Assembly: GCA_030067055.1 (NCBI GenBank)
Contig: JASJAL010000087.1
Coordinates: 1-7,966, forward strand
Length of the DNA: 7,966 nt
From: Kiloniellales bacterium
GTDB lineage: Bacteria > Pseudomonadota > Alphaproteobacteria > Kiloniellales > JAKSBE01
Direction of reading: 5' to 3'
Shown here: one piece after another, positions 6,340-7,966 of the stretch
How positions within the stretch are numbered: the first letter of the stretch is position 1
How the letters are laid out: each line of letters starts with the position of its first letter
The notes under the pieces: model-generated
Seen by the model: the letters and a program-made list of their open reading frames with translations, nothing else
What the model was told of the DNA's origin: nothing
Databases searched by the model: none
Program-made: the position numbers and the translations under genes

Positions 6340-6380
6340 CGAGGGGCATTCCGGTAAACCGGAATGCCCCTCGGTCTTTT
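6340..6380 (+). terminator. Strong intrinsic terminator of the pilin transcript
   Basis: A perfect 15-bp stem has arms 6340-6354 (CGAGGGGCATTCCGG) and 6359-6373, with a TAAA loop, and is followed by TCTTTT at 6375-6380. The T-run lies only on the plus-strand downstream side, so it serves the pilin. It may also partly stop minus-strand ptsP transcripts, which meet the same stem 88 nt after their stop but without a U-tract. The 161 bases between the pilin stop and the stem hold no supported gene. They do hold a small hairpin CCGTC-ACA-GACGG (6276-6288) and an unattached Shine-Dalgarno-like stretch near 6254-6266. Confidence 0.9.
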
Positions 6381-6460
6381 CGGCTTCGAACTCTCGGACG
6401 CTCGACCGTCTCGAGAAGAGCGGGATGATGTCGGGCTCATTCGCCCCGATTCGTCATGCC

Positions 6461-7966
6461 CTAGGACGACTCGCTGAAGTCATCCAGCAAGGCCGCGATC
6501 CGGCCGCTGTCGGTCTGGTCCATGATGACCTGGGCCCGGCGCGCCGCCGCCTGCATGTCGAGATTGCGAACCTGTTGCTTGACCCGCAGAAGCGAGGTCG
6601 CCGACATCGAAAGATCGCGCACGCCCAGCCCCAGGAGCAGTGGCGTGAAGCGCGGATCCCCCGCGATTTCGCCACAGACGCTGACCGGCAAGCGCGCCCG
6701 CAGGGCGGCCTCGACAGAGAATTGGATCAGCCGCAGCACCGCCGGATGGAGCGGATTGTAGAGGTGGGCGACGGACTCTTCGCCACGGTCGATCGCCAGG
6801 GTGTACATCGTCAGGTCGTTACTGCCGATGGCGAAGAAGTCGGCCACAGAGGCGAGGGCATCGGCAGCCAGGGCCGCGCCGGGCACCTCGATCATGACGC
6901 CGAGCGGCGGCAGCGGATCAGCGATCTTCACCCCTTTTCGCTTCAGGCGGCGGGCGGTCGCGGTCAGGACTTTGCGGACCTCCAGGACCTCGGCCACGGT
7001 CGAGATCATCGGCAGGAGAATCCGGATCGAGCCTTCGACCCCCGCGCGGAGCATGGCTGCCAGCTGGGTCTCCAATAGCTCGGGTTCCTTGAGCGAGAGC
7101 CGGATCGCCCGCAGTCCGAGCGCCGGGTTGGCGGTGCCGTAGAAACCCGGCCGCAGGGAGGGCGCCAGCTTGTCGCCACCGACGTCAAGCGTTCGGACCG
7201 TGACCGGCCGGCTGCCCATGGCGCGGACGATCTCAAGCAGCGCCGCAGTCTGCTCCTCCTCGTCGGGCAAAGTGTCCCGGTTCATGTAGAGGAACTCGGT
7301 CCGCAGGAGGCCGATCCCTTCGGCCCCCGAGGAGCGTGCCTGGGACACCTCGCGCGGCAGCTCCAGATTGGCCTGCAGCGCCACGGTCACTCCGTCGCGG
7401 GTGACCGCGGGCCGCGTCCTCAAGCGGACCAGGGCCCGCGCTTCGCGCTGCATCGCCTCCTGGCGGCGGCGGTACTCGGCGAGGCGCTTGGCGGTCGGCC
7501 GCAGGATAACCAGGCCGTCCGAGCCGTCGACGATCACCGGCTCACCCGGGACCACGCCCTCCAGCAGCCCGGAGACCCCGAGCACGGCCGGCAGGCCCAG
7601 GGAGCGTGCCATGATCGCGGTGTGGCTCTCTGCGCCGCCGAGCACACTGGCGAAGCCGCCGACCAGCCGCGGGTCCATCAGCGCCGTGTCCGCCGGGGTG
7701 ATCTCTTCGGCCAAAATCACGGATCCGGCGGGAACCGCCTTGAAGCCCTGGTAGGGCCGGTCCGAGAGGCTGCGCACCAGGCGCAGACCGACCTCGCGGA
7801 TCTCCTCCGCCCGCGCCGCCAGATAGGGGTCGTTCATGCCCTCGAAGTTGGCGGCGATCTCGGCGATCTCCGCCATCACGGCCGCCTCGGCGTTGATCCG
7901 CCCTTCCTGGATGCGGCGGATCACGCCCTTGGTCAGACGGGCCGAGGACAGCATCTGCTCGTGGGC
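6461..7966 (-). CDS. ptsP: Phosphoenolpyruvate-protein phosphotransferase (PTS enzyme I), N-terminus missing
   Basis: Enzyme I autophosphorylates from PEP on a histidine and passes the phosphate to HPr or NPr. The window holds the last 501 residues, and the gene enters from the right edge already in frame (Ala-His-Glu-Gln-Met). In visible numbering, the phospho-His is His115 in GGAESHTAIMARSLGLPAVLG. The C-terminal PEP-binding barrel shows LLRTEFL (Arg222), RTLDVGGDK, NPALGLRAIR (Arg286), Glu360 in IEVPGA, GSNDLTMY (Asn383, Asp384), Arg394, and Cys431 in VCGEIAGDP, so the active site looks complete. The His-to-Cys distance is within a few residues of E. coli EI, implying about 75-90 N-terminal residues outside if it is a plain enzyme I. 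An extra GAF domain (the EI-Ntr form) cannot be excluded. In Alphaproteobacteria such proteins generally feed regulatory phosphorelays. The gene ends with TAG, and no U-tract terminator follows on its strand. Confidence 0.95.
   Translation of the reverse strand, partial: AHEQMLSSARLTKGVIRRIQEGRINAEAAVMAEIAEIAANFEGMNDPYLAARAEEIREVGLRLVRSLSDRPYQGFKAVPAGSVILAEEITPADTALMDPRLVGGFASVLGGAESHTAIMARSLGLPAVLGVSGLLEGVVPGEPVIVDGSDGLVILRPTAKRLAEYRRRQEAMQREARALVRLRTRPAVTRDGVTVALQANLELPREVSQARSSGAEGIGLLRTEFLYMNRDTLPDEEEQTAALLEIVRAMGSRPVTVRTLDVGGDKLAPSLRPGFYGTANPALGLRAIRLSLKEPELLETQLAAMLRAGVEGSIRILLPMISTVAEVLEVRKVLTATARRLKRKGVKIADPLPPLGVMIEVPGAALAADALASVADFFAIGSNDLTMYTLAIDRGEESVAHLYNPLHPAVLRLIQFSVEAALRARLPVSVCGEIAGDPRFTPLLLGLGVRDLSMSATSLLRVKQQVRNLDMQAAARRAQVIMDQTDSGRIAALLDDFSESS

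Noticed and set aside
6405..6460. Rho-independent terminator for ptsP just after its stop
   Set aside because: Only short imperfect stems (for example TCGGG/CCCGA) are visible on the minus strand, with no U-tract.
6272..7078. Plus-strand frame from ATA 6272 or TTG 6314 running into the ptsP antisense
   Set aside because: It has no standard start with an RBS, it passes straight through the strong terminator stem, and most of it is a shadow of ptsP.

Overview
The window looks like chromosomal DNA from a high-GC alphaproteobacterium, probably of the Rhodospirillales/Kiloniellales type. The main reasons are a DivL-type cell-cycle pseudo-kinase (a family confined to Alphaproteobacteria), a short Flp/PilA-type pilin of the Caulobacter kind, and overall protein similarity. 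The taxonomic placement is inferred from recalled family resemblance, not from a search. No insertion sequence, phage gene, CRISPR array, tRNA or rRNA was seen, and all complete genes have intact reading frames.

Layout. On the minus strand, reading from the right edge, are: the C-terminal ~500 residues of a PEP-protein phosphotransferase (enzyme I, ptsP); adenosylhomocysteinase (ahcY); a 787-residue membrane-anchored multi-PAS sensor protein whose phospho-acceptor histidine is replaced by tyrosine (divL); tsaE; and the first 31 residues of a gene translationally overlapping tsaE, probably an aminoglycoside/sugar phosphotransferase-family protein. Two genes lie on the plus strand. One is a type-2 ferredoxin/flavodoxin-NADP+ reductase placed between tsaE and divL. 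The other is a small stand-alone Flp-family pilin between ahcY and ptsP, with its own strong ribosome-binding site and a strong intrinsic terminator.

How the parts relate. ahcY (methyl-cycle), tsaE (tRNA t6A modification), ptsP (phosphorelay) and the reductase (electron supply) are housekeeping functions. The regulatory interest lies in divL and the pilin. In Caulobacter, DivL controls the CckA-ChpT-CtrA pathway, and CtrA activates the pilin gene pilA. Here the AT-rich 313-bp gap between ahcY and the pilin gene contains a near-consensus CtrA-type box (TTAC-N7-TTAAC, extending to TTAACCAT) upstream of a good -10 hexamer. The window may therefore hold both an upstream regulator and a downstream target of the same cell-cycle circuit; this is inference. 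The reductase and divL are convergent and their stop codons share one perfect 10-bp palindrome.

I did not find a clearly new biological system. The most notable items are the Tyr-for-His DivL, the CtrA-like site at the lone pilin gene, and the shared-palindrome convergent gene ends.
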